64,000 bases of DNA from Ensifer adhaerens (GTDB lineage: Bacteria > Pseudomonadota > Alphaproteobacteria > Rhizobiales > Rhizobiaceae), in the NCBI RefSeq assembly GCF_002940685.1, contig NZ_PNFP01000007.1:62001-126000 (forward strand). The letters are read 5' to 3'. This document shows, in pieces, positions 9,720 through 18,215 of the stretch. Position numbers and translations under genes: made by a program. Positions within the stretch are counted from its first letter, which is position 1; each line of letters opens with the position of its first letter. The notes under the pieces are model-generated. The model worked only from the letters and a program-made list of their open reading frames with translations. It was not told the origin of the DNA and made no database searches.

Positions 9720-12410
9720 ATGGAACCACGCCTTTCCCGCTATATCTGGACCCACACGCGCAAGGACCAGCTCTGGATCCTGGTTGTCGTCGCGCTGTCG
9801 ATGATCCCCTACTTCCTGTCCTTCGATCTGCCGAAGCAGATCGTCAACGGACCGATCCAGGGCGATGGCTTCGACAGTCCGGAGGCCACGCAGGCCTTCC
9901 TGGCGATATCCTTTGACCTGCCGTATGTCGGTACGATCAACCTCTTCGACGGATTCCAGCTCGGCCGCGAAGGCATGCTGCTTGCCCTCAGCCTGGTGTT
10001 CCTGGCCCTGGTGGTGGTCAACGGGCTCTTCAAGTTCTACATCAACACCTTCAAGGGCCGGCTCGGCGAACGGCTCCTGCGGCGCATCCGCTTCGAGCTC
10101 GTCGATCGGGTGCTGCGCTTTCCGCCCAGCCACTTCAAGCGTGTGAAGCCGGCCGAAATCGCGACGATGATCAAGGACGAGGTCGAGCCGCTCGGCGGCT
10201 TCACCGGCGACGCCTTCGTCTCGCCCGCCCTGCTCGGCGGCCAAGCCCTGACGGCGCTCGTGTTCATCATCCTGCAGAGCTTCTGGCTCGGGCTGATCGC
10301 AACGCTGATCGTCGCGGTTCAGGCGGTCATCATTCCGCGCATGCGCAAGCGGCTCCTCGTGCTTGGACGCGAGCGGCAGTTGACGGCGCGCGAGCTCTCC
10401 GGCCGCGTCAGCGAAATCGTCGACGGTATCGGCGCGATCCGCGGCCACGACACGTCGAACTACGAGCGCGCCGACATCGCGGCGCGGCTCGGCCGGATCT
10501 TCAAGATCCGCTACGACCTCTACCAGTGGAAATTCCTCGTCAAGTTCATCAACAACTTCCTGGCGCAGGTCACGCCGTTCCTGTTCTATGCGATCGGCGG
10601 CTATTTTGCCCTGCAGGGTCGCCTCGACATCGGTCAGCTCGTTGCCGTCATCGGCGCCTACAAGGACCTGCCGGGTCCGCTGAAGGAACTGATCGACTGG
10701 GACCAGGCCCGTCAGGACGTCCAGGTAAAATATGCGCAGGTGGTCGAGCAGTTCAGCGTCGACACGCTGCTGGATCCGAAGGTCCAGGCGGTCGCGACGA
10801 CCGCTGCCGTGCCGCTCGCCGGCCCGCTTGCCGCCGTCAACCTGACGGTGATCGACGACGGCGGCTCGACCCTGCTCGACCACGTGTCGCTGCAAGTGCA
10901 GCCGGGCGAGAAGGTGGCGCTGATGGGCGGCGGCGAAGTGCTCGCCGAGGCCTTCGGCCGGCTCGTCTGGCCGGCAAGCGGCAAGGTCGTCGTCGGGGGG
11001 CAGGACATTCTGGAAATGCCCGAGTCGGTGACCGGTCGGCGGATCGCCTACGCCTCGTCCGACGTCTACGTCTTCCAGGGCAGTCTCGGCGACAACATCC
11101 TCTACGGGCTGAAACACGCGCCGCTCACGAACCAGGTCTATGAGGGCGAACGCGCATCGCATCGCAAGTGGGAGGTGACGGAGGCAAGGCTCGCCGGCAA
11201 TCCGCATCTCGACGTTGAAAGCGACTGGATCGACTATCAATCCGCCGGCGCGAGCGGGCCGGACGATCTGCTGGTGCAGATCCGGCCGGTTCTCGACGCC
11301 GTGCTTCTGACCAACGACGTCATGGCGCTGGCGGTGCGTTCGACCATCGATCCGCACCGGCACGCGGAGTTTGCCGCTGGTATCGTCGAGATGCGCAGCG
11401 CGCTCCGGCAACGTCTCGAGAAGGAAAAGCTCAGCGATCTCGTCGTGTTCTTCGAGCCCGGGACCTACAATGTCGAGGCGACGATCGGTGAAAACATGCT
11501 CTTCGGCACCATCACCGACCAGGCGATGTGGGCGGATGCGCTCGAGCACCACCCGTTCTTCAAGTCGATCCTGCAACGGGTTGGCCTGCGCGATGCCTTC
11601 TACGAGATGGGCATCGAGATCGCCGAGAACGTCGTCGAACTGTTCCGCGACCTGCCTCCGGATCACCCGTTCTTCCAGCAGCTGACCTTCATGACCGCCG
11701 AGGAAATCCCGGTTTATGAAGCCATCCTCCAGAAGGTCCGCACGAAGGGCAAGGGCGAGGTGTCGGAAGACGATCAGATCAAGGTGATAAGACTGTGCTT
11801 CGATTATATCGAGCCACGGCACCGTTTCGGTCTTTTGACCGACGAGATCATGGCAAAGATCGTGGCCGCCCGGCGCGAGTTCGACGAAGGCTTGCCGGCC
11901 GATCTCGCCGGCATGATCGAGCATTACCGTCCGAACCGCTTCATCGCCTCCGGCAGCATCATTGACAACGTGCTCTTCGGGCGTATCGGTCACAAACACG
12001 CCGACGGCTCGGAGAAAATCCGTGCCATCGTTCGGGATCTCTTCGAGGCGGGTGGCCTCTACAACGAAGTGCTCGCCTTCGGCTTCGACTACAATGTCGG
12101 CGCCGGCGGCAAACGACTGACGGCCGCGCAGCGACAGAAGCTCGACCTTGTGCGCGCGCTGATCCGCAGTTGTGACTACTACATCTTCAATCAGCCGCTG
12201 CTGGCGCTCGACCAGCGCGTCCAGGAGCAGGTCGTCCGCAATGTCTTTGCTATGCTCGATCAGAGCGGGCGAGACCCGGCGATCGTCTGGGTCCTTGCCA
12301 ATCCGGCGCTGACGGACCTCTTCGACCGCGTCGCCCAATTCGAAAACGGTCGCCTGGTGAACGACGCCCATGTGGATGAACGACCTGACTATAAGGAAAT
12401 GGCATCTTGA
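9720..12410 (+). CDS. Degenerate ABC-exporter-like protein (transmembrane domain plus pseudo-ATPase), 896 aa
   Basis: The N-terminal 330 residues look like a type IV ABC exporter membrane domain, with hydrophobic spans near 19-38, 88-110, 175-215 and 280-300. The ATPase domain is eroded at every catalytic site. The P-loop position reads KVALMGGGEVLAEAFG (398-413) without GKS/T. The Q-loop position reads IAYASSDVYVF (442-452). The signature position reads VGAGGKRLTAAQRQ (793-806). Walker B reads YYIFNQPLLALD with N824-Q825 replacing Asp-Glu. The H-loop reads VLANPAL with Asn861 for His. A large insertion contains two extra copies of a D/E-N-x-L-F/Y-G segment. It cannot be a normal ATP-driven pump by known rules. 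The next gene is a cyclic-nucleotide-binding protein 86 bp downstream; the surrounding locus makes polysaccharide. A scaffold or regulator role is inferred. Confidence 0.85.
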   Translation: MEPRLSRYIWTHTRKDQLWILVVVALSMIPYFLSFDLPKQIVNGPIQGDGFDSPEATQAFLAISFDLPYVGTINLFDGFQLGREGMLLALSLVFLALVVVNGLFKFYINTFKGRLGERLLRRIRFELVDRVLRFPPSHFKRVKPAEIATMIKDEVEPLGGFTGDAFVSPALLGGQALTALVFIILQSFWLGLIATLIVAVQAVIIPRMRKRLLVLGRERQLTARELSGRVSEIVDGIGAIRGHDTSNYERADIAARLGRIFKIRYDLYQWKFLVKFINNFLAQVTPFLFYAIGGYFALQGRLDIGQLVAVIGAYKDLPGPLKELIDWDQARQDVQVKYAQVVEQFSVDTLLDPKVQAVATTAAVPLAGPLAAVNLTVIDDGGSTLLDHVSLQVQPGEKVALMGGGEVLAEAFGRLVWPASGKVVVGGQDILEMPESVTGRRIAYASSDVYVFQGSLGDNILYGLKHAPLTNQVYEGERASHRKWEVTEARLAGNPHLDVESDWIDYQSAGASGPDDLLVQIRPVLDAVLLTNDVMALAVRSTIDPHRHAEFAAGIVEMRSALRQRLEKEKLSDLVVFFEPGTYNVEATIGENMLFGTITDQAMWADALEHHPFFKSILQRVGLRDAFYEMGIEIAENVVELFRDLPPDHPFFQQLTFMTAEEIPVYEAILQKVRTKGKGEVSEDDQIKVIRLCFDYIEPRHRFGLLTDEIMAKIVAARREFDEGLPADLAGMIEHYRPNRFIASGSIIDNVLFGRIGHKHADGSEKIRAIVRDLFEAGGLYNEVLAFGFDYNVGAGGKRLTAAQRQKLDLVRALIRSCDYYIFNQPLLALDQRVQEQVVRNVFAMLDQSGRDPAIVWVLANPALTDLFDRVAQFENGRLVNDAHVDERPDYKEMAS

Positions 12411-12496
12411 TGTAATATTAATGTCAGGGCACGAGCATATGGTCCCGCCGATGCGGGAGGCAAGTTGCTCCCGACGGGAACTCGGAGACACGGATT

Positions 12497-12964
12497 GTGA
12501 TGTTGCTCAAAGATGAAGTCGAAATGCTGCGCCGAATAACCCTGTTCTCAGGATTGCCGCCGGCGAAGCTGAAACTTCTGGCCTTCACGTCCGACCGGGT
12601 CATGTACAGCGCCGGCGAAGCGCTGTTCTATCAGGGTGACATCGGCGATGCGGCCTATGTCATTCTTTCCGGCAAGGCGGAGGTGCTCATCAATACGGCG
12701 GGTGGGCCTTTCAAGATCGCAGAAGTCGAGCAGAACTCGATCGTCGGCGAAATTGCCATTCTCTGTAACACGCCACGCACCGCGACGGTGCGCACCAGCA
12801 CACCGCTCGAAGCCCTGCGCATCCGCAAAGACGATTTCCTCAAGCTTCTGGCCGATTTCCCCGAGATGGCAGTGGAAATCATGCGTGTTCTCGCCGACCG
12901 CCTTGCGCAGACGACGGCGGAGTTGAGCGAGGCCCGCGGTCCGCGGGAGCCTGTAGACGCCTGA
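12497..12964 (+). CDS. Cyclic nucleotide-binding domain protein (Crp-like effector domain, no HTH), 155 aa
   Basis: A stand-alone cNMP-binding beta barrel. The phosphate-binding cassette GEIAILCNTPRTATV (about residues 84-98) keeps the conserved Glu85 and Arg94, so nucleotide binding is plausible. The C-terminal 40 residues form only the barrel-capping helices, and no DNA-binding helix-turn-helix is present. I start at GTG 12497, which sits about 9 bp after GGAG; ATG 12500 is an equally possible start. It follows the pseudo-ABC gene on the same strand and probably shares its transcript. Such small CNB proteins often act as regulatory subunits; partnership with the pseudo-ABC protein is inferred from adjacency only. 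Confidence 0.82.
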   Translation: MMLLKDEVEMLRRITLFSGLPPAKLKLLAFTSDRVMYSAGEALFYQGDIGDAAYVILSGKAEVLINTAGGPFKIAEVEQNSIVGEIAILCNTPRTATVRTSTPLEALRIRKDDFLKLLADFPEMAVEIMRVLADRLAQTTAELSEARGPREPVDA

Positions 12965-13098
12965 GCCTCTCCTTGGCGCCGGCGCGATCTTTCCGGAAAA
13001 TGCGAGCCATGGCGCACGCGGGCAGTCATTCGCCTTGGGCATACGAGCCCTTCGCAAAATCGATTCCGCTTCGCCGGGATATGGGTTAGAGAAACGCC

Positions 13099-13860
13099 AT
13101 GCGTTCGATCACCTATTTCCACAAGACCGTCCAGTTTCCCGACAAGCCGGAAAAGAAGCGCTTTTTCGCGCGGTTGCAGAGCGGCGACTGGGAGCCTTGC
13201 ACGTTCCAGAACATCGAGCGCCTCGTCGACGGCAAGACGACCTTCATCGACATCGGCGGCTGGATCGGCGTGACGCCCTATTGGGCGGCCCAGATTGCCG
13301 ACAACGTCATCACTGTGGAGCCTGATCCCGTCTGCTTCGGCATTCTCAGGGAGATGCAGCCCGAGAACCGCGGCGAGGTGCAGGTCATCAACGCCGCGCT
13401 CTCGGAGGATGACGTTCTCGTGCTGCATTCGGTGGGTGGCGGTTTCGGCAGCTCCGAGACGTCGGCCCTGATCGCTGACGACGACGGGGAGGCGATCCGC
13501 GCCCGCACGGTGACGATCGCGGCACTCCAGGAGATGGCCCGGACCGAAAGGCTCTGTTTCAAGATCGATATCGAAGGTTACGAGTATCGTGCGCTGGACC
13601 AGTTCCGCATGATCGACCGGACGCGGACAGCCGGCGTGCTGCTGGCCGTGCATCCGCAGATCCTGTTTGCGTCGCTGGAGGGCTCAAGGCTTTCGCGTGT
13701 TCTTCGCACGATGACCGCCACCATCGGATTGATCCGCAGCCTGAAAGGCTTCCGCCTCGACAATCCCTCGGCGATCTGGACGGCGCTGCGCAAATCGATC
13801 GCGCGCGGGGAGTTCCGCGGCTTCGACCTGCTGTTCGTTGCGCGAGATCGCCACCGCTAG
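13099..13860 (+). CDS. FkbM family methyltransferase, 253 aa
   Basis: SAM-dependent O-methyltransferase of the FkbM type. Motif I is TFIDIGGWIGVTPYWAA (about residues 48-64). The acidic nucleoside-binding turn is ITVEPDPVCFGIL, and the family hallmark KIDIEGYEYRAL lies near residue 155. FkbM proteins are common in surface-glycan loci, where they methylate sugars; that role is inferred here. It is separated by 134 bp from the CNB gene upstream and followed by a 209-bp gap before the small membrane protein gene. Confidence 0.85.
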   Translation: MRSITYFHKTVQFPDKPEKKRFFARLQSGDWEPCTFQNIERLVDGKTTFIDIGGWIGVTPYWAAQIADNVITVEPDPVCFGILREMQPENRGEVQVINAALSEDDVLVLHSVGGGFGSSETSALIADDDGEAIRARTVTIAALQEMARTERLCFKIDIEGYEYRALDQFRMIDRTRTAGVLLAVHPQILFASLEGSRLSRVLRTMTATIGLIRSLKGFRLDNPSAIWTALRKSIARGEFRGFDLLFVARDRHR

Positions 13861-14069
13861 GGAGCCGTTGGCGGTTCAAGTCCTCCATCCCAGGGGATAC
13901 GAGACAGGCAATGCTCCGGGCATTCGCCTGGAGCCGGAACGATCGTCCGTCCGGTTAACCATGCTCCCGCGTAGAGTTAATTCTTCGTTTAAAGATGTTA
14001 CCTGCGGTGGTATAAGCTTGCTGCTGCTATTTCCTGGTTTTGGTTGGGAGCGTCGTGGAGGGCGGCCGC

Positions 14070-14273
14070 ATGTCATGGGTATTCGTTGCCGGTGTCGCCT
14101 ATGGCCTGACGGCATTTTTTCTCGTCGCGATGACCTATCTTGAAGGATTGCAGGCGCGCGCCCCCTGGACCATGTACCGGCTCGCCGGGCTTCTGGTCTG
14201 CGTTTTCTGGCCGGTCCTGTTTCTGTACCTGATGTTCAGGATGGCATCGAAAAGACGAATTCCGGAGCGCTGA
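14070..14273 (+). CDS. Small two-span membrane protein, 67 aa, unknown function
   Basis: I start it at ATG 14070 because GTGGAG lies about 9 bp upstream and the product begins directly with a hydrophobic span: MSWVFVAGVAYGLTAFFLVA. A second span follows (LAGLLVCVFWPVLFLYLMF), and the tail KRRIPER is basic, so both ends are probably cytoplasmic-side biased. No family is recognised. The gene sits between the FkbM methyltransferase and the amidotransferase gene and may mark the end of one transcript. It could be an accessory subunit of a membrane polysaccharide enzyme, but nothing shows this. Confidence 0.6.
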   Translation: MSWVFVAGVAYGLTAFFLVAMTYLEGLQARAPWTMYRLAGLLVCVFWPVLFLYLMFRMASKRRIPER

Positions 14274-14322
14274 CGGCAGGGGCCGGCGGCGCCTATCCCG
14301 AACGCGGCGCCCGAACCGCCGC

Positions 14323-14337
14323 ATTTACCATACAACC
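14323..14337 (+). promoter_or_regulatory. Shared promoter-region element upstream of the amidotransferase gene
   Basis: ATTTACCATACAACC lies 82 bp before the amidotransferase ATG. A 13-of-15 match, ATTCACCGTACAACC, lies at 23802-23816 before the chain-length gene, and a related GTTACGATACAA lies at 28910-28921 before a glycosyltransferase gene. The recurrence in three gene-start regions of one locus suggests a common regulator site or an unusual -10 region. The function is inferred. Confidence 0.4.
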
Positions 14338-14419
14338 AGAAAATGCCGGAGATTAACCCATGATTCGGCCATGCGGTTTATGGTCCGGCGGTGATCGAAC
14401 GGTGTGAAAGTATCTCGGC

Positions 14420-16357
14420 ATGTGCGGTTACGGTGGCTATTTCGGGGCGGTCCCGGAGGCGGAAATCCTTCTCAAGAGGATGGCCGCTGCGATCGCGCAT
14501 CGCGGCCCGGATGAAAACGGCATTCTCGCTGCACCGGAGGCGGGGCTCGCCCATGTGCGGCTGTCGATCGTCGGTCTTGGCGACGGACAGCAGCCGATGT
14601 CCGACGAAACGGGCGATCTTTCGATCGCCTTTAACGGCGAGATCTTCAACTATGTCGAGTTGCGCGAGGAGCTGCGCGCCAAGGGGCGCCGCTTCCGCAC
14701 GACGAGCGACACCGAGGTCATTCTGCACCTTTACGCTGTGATGGGCGAGGATTGCCTGTCCGTACTCAACGGCGACTTTTCCTTCGCGATCTGGGATCGA
14801 CGCCGCCAGCGCATGATGTTGGCGCGCGACCGCATGGGTGTACGCCCGCTGTTTTACACGACCCATGGCGGCACATTCTACTTCGCCTCCGAAATCAAGG
14901 CGCTGCTTCAGGTTCCCGGCATTTCCGCCGAACTCGACCCGGTTGCGCTCGACCAGATCTTTACCCTCTGGGCGCCGATCGCGCCGCGGACGGGCTTTCG
15001 CGACATTCACGAACTCGAACCGGCTCACTTGATGATCGTCGAGAAGGGCAGGACGTCGATCCGCCCCTATTGGCAGCTCGACTATCCTGACCACGACGCG
15101 CCGCCGCTGTTTGCAGATGAGCGTAGCGCGGCTGAGGAATTGCGCGCCCTCCTCACCGATGCAACCCGGATCCGCATGCGGGCCGACGTGCCCGTCGGCT
15201 CCTATCTCTCAGGCGGGCTCGACAGCTCCATCGTCTCGGCTCTGGCGGCGGGAATGACGCCCCAGGGGCTGCGCACGTTTTCCGTGACCTTCGATAGCGT
15301 CGAGCACGACGAGAGCGCCTTTCAGATGGAAATGGCGACAGCGCTCGGCACGCATCACAGTGCGGTTGCCTGTCGCGCCGGCGACATCGCGAAGGTCTTC
15401 CCGCAGGTCATCCGTTTCGCGGAACGGCCGATCATCCGCACCGCGCCGGCACCGCTTTACCAGCTCTCGGGCCTTGTCCGCGAACAGGGGTTGAAGGTGG
15501 TGCTGACGGGCGAGGGCGCCGACGAGGTCTTTGCCGGATACGATATCTTCAAGGAGGCGCGGGTACGCCGTTTCTGCGGTCGCCAGCCCGGCTCGCGGAT
15601 CCGCCCGCACTTGTTCCGCAAGCTCTATCCCTATCTGCCGGGCCTGCAGCAGCAATCGGCGGAATATCTCGCTGCCTTCTTCGGCGCCGGCGACGTGCCG
15701 CTCGACGATCCGTTGTTTTCGCATCGTCCGCGGTTCAAGAGCACGGCCGCGACCAAGATCTTCTTTTCTCCGGACCTGCGCGCCACGCTGAAGAATTACG
15801 ACGCGGCGGAAGATCTGGCGAGCCGGCTTCCGGCTGCCTTCGGTCGCTGGCATCCGCTGCACCAGGCGCAGTATCTCGAAAGCCGCTTCCTTCTGCCCGG
15901 ATACATTCTCTCCAGCCAGGGCGACCGCATGGCCATGGCGCATGGGATCGAGGGGCGTTTCCCGTTCCTCGACCATCGCCTCGTCGAGTTTGCGACGCGC
16001 CTGCCGCCGGAAATGAAACTGAAGGGACTTGTGGAGAAGCATATCCTGCGCGAGGCGACGAAGGATCTGCTACCTGCGACGATCGGTCAACGCACCAAGC
16101 AGCCCTACCGCGCACCCGACAGCCACTCCTTCACCGGCCCCGGTGAACTCGATTACGTTCGCGATGCGATGGGCGAGACGCGCATCGGCGACAGCGGCCT
16201 GTTCAATGCCAAGGCCGTGACCAAGCTCTATGAAAAATGCCAGTCGCAACCGGCGACCGGCTTCAGGGACAACGCCGCCTTCGTCGGTATCCTGTCGACG
16301 CAGCTCTGGCTGCAGACCTTTACCGGCACCAGCATCCGCGCCGCTGAAGCGGCCTGA
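14420..16357 (+). CDS. Asparagine synthase-family amidotransferase (glutamine-hydrolysing), 645 aa
   Basis: Class II glutamine amidotransferase fused to an ATP-dependent synthetase. MCGYGGYFG puts the catalytic nucleophile at Cys2 after Met removal, and FNGEIFNYVELREEL is the glutaminase-side motif. The synthetase domain has the PP-loop SGGLDSS at residues 264-270. Normal AsnB proteins are about 550 aa; this one is nearer to the 600-650 aa AsnB relatives found in polysaccharide loci that amidate acyl or sugar groups. It is followed 23 bp later by an acyl carrier protein gene, then an AMP ligase and a NAD synthetase-like gene. That context argues for a dedicated modification pathway rather than bulk asparagine synthesis. 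The symbol asnB/asnO would be by similarity only. Confidence 0.88.
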   Translation: MCGYGGYFGAVPEAEILLKRMAAAIAHRGPDENGILAAPEAGLAHVRLSIVGLGDGQQPMSDETGDLSIAFNGEIFNYVELREELRAKGRRFRTTSDTEVILHLYAVMGEDCLSVLNGDFSFAIWDRRRQRMMLARDRMGVRPLFYTTHGGTFYFASEIKALLQVPGISAELDPVALDQIFTLWAPIAPRTGFRDIHELEPAHLMIVEKGRTSIRPYWQLDYPDHDAPPLFADERSAAEELRALLTDATRIRMRADVPVGSYLSGGLDSSIVSALAAGMTPQGLRTFSVTFDSVEHDESAFQMEMATALGTHHSAVACRAGDIAKVFPQVIRFAERPIIRTAPAPLYQLSGLVREQGLKVVLTGEGADEVFAGYDIFKEARVRRFCGRQPGSRIRPHLFRKLYPYLPGLQQQSAEYLAAFFGAGDVPLDDPLFSHRPRFKSTAATKIFFSPDLRATLKNYDAAEDLASRLPAAFGRWHPLHQAQYLESRFLLPGYILSSQGDRMAMAHGIEGRFPFLDHRLVEFATRLPPEMKLKGLVEKHILREATKDLLPATIGQRTKQPYRAPDSHSFTGPGELDYVRDAMGETRIGDSGLFNAKAVTKLYEKCQSQPATGFRDNAAFVGILSTQLWLQTFTGTSIRAAEAA

Positions 16358-16380
16358 AACCCATTGGGAAAGGAAATGAA

Positions 16381-16647
16381 ATGACGGAAACGATCAAGGA
16401 TAAGGTCAGGGCCTTTGTCATCGAGAACTTCCTGTTTGGCGATTCCTCTTACGATCTCGCCGACGGTGCCTCGCTGATCGAGAACGATATCATCGATTCG
16501 ACCGGCGTTCTCGAACTCGTCGCCTTCATCGAGGACCAGTTCGGCATCGCCATGGCTGACGCCGACATCGTGCCCGCGAACCTCGATTCGCTCGCGCGCA
16601 TCTCGGCCTTCATCGAGGCAAAGGCCGGAGTGCCGGCCACGGCCTAA
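16381..16647 (+). CDS. Acyl carrier protein, 88 aa
   Basis: Small acidic four-helix carrier. The phosphopantetheine attachment Ser40 is in LIENDIIDSTGVLELVAFIE, the DS-x(4)-EL pattern of carrier proteins. AGGAAATGAA precedes the ATG as ribosome site. It is a specialised carrier, not the housekeeping AcpP: the attachment motif is DST rather than DSLD, and the gene lies between an amidotransferase and an AMP-forming ligase. The ligase probably loads an acyl or aminoacyl group onto it. That the carried group is then amidated or transferred to the polysaccharide is inference. Confidence 0.9.
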   Translation: MTETIKDKVRAFVIENFLFGDSSYDLADGASLIENDIIDSTGVLELVAFIEDQFGIAMADADIVPANLDSLARISAFIEAKAGVPATA

Positions 16648-16667
16648 CCAAGACCCGAGGGCGTCCC

Positions 16668-18215
16668 ATGCGGTTCGAGCAATTTCTCATCGGCAATGCG
16701 GCAAGGCATGCGGCCAAGACGGCGCTGGTCACCGATCGCAGGCGCCTCAGCTACGGCGAGTTCGACGACCTGTCGAACCGGCTGGCGGCCGCGCTGGCAA
16801 GGGCAGGCGTCAAGCGCAACGACCGCGTCCTCGTGTTCATGGACAATTGCTGGGAGGCGGCCGTCTCGATCTTTGCGATCCTGAAGGCGGGTGCGACCTT
16901 CAGCCCGATCAACGCCTCGACCAAGGCCGACAAGCTCGCCTATATCATCGACGACTGCGAGGCGGCCGCGATCCTGACTCAGGCCAAGCTGATGCCGGTG
17001 GTGACCGAGGCGCGCGGCCAGAGCGGCAAGGCGGATATCTTCGTCGCGTCGACCGCAGCACCCAATGGCCAGTCGCCCGCAGGCGCAGTGTCCTTCGAAG
17101 ACTGCCTGTCGGCCGAGGCGACGCCGGTGCCGCATGGCGGCATCGACGTCGATCTGGCGATGCTGATCTACACGTCCGGCTCGACCGGGCGCCCGAAGGG
17201 CGTGATGATGACCCACCGCAACATCGATGCGGCGTCGGAATCGATCACCACCTACCTGCGCAACGAGCACGACGATATCATCCTCAACGTGCTGCCGCTC
17301 GCCTTCGACTATGGTCTCTACCAGTTGCTGATGGCGATCCGGCTCGGTGCGACGCTGGTGCTCGAGAAGTCCTTCGCGTTTCCGCATGCGATTTTCGAGC
17401 GTATTCGCGAGGAGGGCGTCACCGGCTTCCCGCTGGTGCCGACGATGGCGGCGATGATCCTGCAGATGCGTGACCTGGAGCCCGGTTTCCTGCCGAGCCT
17501 GCGCTACCTTTCCAATACCGCTGCCGCCCTGCCGCCGCCGCACATCGCGCGCCTCCGCGAGCTCTTTCCCGGCGCACGGCTCTATTCGATGTACGGGCTG
17601 ACGGAATGCAAGCGCTGCACCTATCTGCCGCCGGAGGAGCTTGATCGCCGGCCGGGTTCCGTCGGCATCGCCATCCCCAATACGGAAGCCTTCGTCGTCG
17701 ACGACGAGGGTAGCCGCGTGCCGCCGGGCGTTGCCGGCGAACTCGTCATTCGCGGACCGCACGTGATGCAGGGCTACTGGCGCAACGACGCGGCGACCGA
17801 GCGCATGCTGCGGCCCGGCCCGAACCCGTGGGAAAAGGTGCTCTATACCGGCGACCTCTTCCAGACGGACGAGCAAGGTTTTCTCTATTTCGTCGGTCGC
17901 AAGGACGACATCATCAAGACCCGCGGCGAGAAGGTCGCGCCGAAGGAAGTCGAGACCGTGCTGCATGCCCACCCCGGCATTGCCGAGGCCGTCGTCATCG
18001 GCATGCCGGATCCGGTTCTCGGCCATGCGATTGCCGCGCTGGTGGTGCGCACGGATCCTGATTTGACCGACAAGGACATCATTCGCCACTGCACCCGCCA
18101 CCTCGAAGATTTCATGGTGCCGAAGATCATCGAATTCCGCACCGAACTGCCGAAAACGGATACGGGCAAGGTCAGCCGCCGCCTTGCCGCCGAGACGATG
18201 GAGCCAGCACAATGA
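16668..18215 (+). CDS. AMP-forming acyl/aryl ligase (class I adenylate-forming enzyme), 515 aa
   Basis: Activates a carboxylic acid as its adenylate and transfers it to a thiol. Core motifs are present in order: LIYTSGSTGRPKGVMMTHRN (A3/P-loop, about residues 166-185), SMYGLTECKR (A5), LYTGDLFQTDEQG (A7), GRKDDIIKTRGEKVAPKEVE (A8 hinge) and LPKTDTGKVSRR with the A10 catalytic lysine. The gene begins 20 bp after the carrier protein stop, and its own stop overlaps the next gene's ATG by 4 bp. The likely thiol acceptor is the adjacent carrier protein. The acid is unknown. Confidence 0.92.
   Translation: MRFEQFLIGNAARHAAKTALVTDRRRLSYGEFDDLSNRLAAALARAGVKRNDRVLVFMDNCWEAAVSIFAILKAGATFSPINASTKADKLAYIIDDCEAAAILTQAKLMPVVTEARGQSGKADIFVASTAAPNGQSPAGAVSFEDCLSAEATPVPHGGIDVDLAMLIYTSGSTGRPKGVMMTHRNIDAASESITTYLRNEHDDIILNVLPLAFDYGLYQLLMAIRLGATLVLEKSFAFPHAIFERIREEGVTGFPLVPTMAAMILQMRDLEPGFLPSLRYLSNTAAALPPPHIARLRELFPGARLYSMYGLTECKRCTYLPPEELDRRPGSVGIAIPNTEAFVVDDEGSRVPPGVAGELVIRGPHVMQGYWRNDAATERMLRPGPNPWEKVLYTGDLFQTDEQGFLYFVGRKDDIIKTRGEKVAPKEVETVLHAHPGIAEAVVIGMPDPVLGHAIAALVVRTDPDLTDKDIIRHCTRHLEDFMVPKIIEFRTELPKTDTGKVSRRLAAETMEPAQ

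Noticed and set aside
9720-12410. Possibility that the degenerate ABC gene is a pseudogene
   Set aside because: The frame is intact over 896 codons, the membrane domain is well kept and a CNB gene follows on the same strand; decay would be expected to show stops or frameshifts.
9660-12491. 943-codon open frame on the minus strand opposite the pseudo-ABC gene
   Set aside because: Its composition is shadow-like (Arg/Asp/His-rich, no motifs), while the plus-strand frame has membrane spans and ABC-like order. The length is unusual but explained by codon bias.
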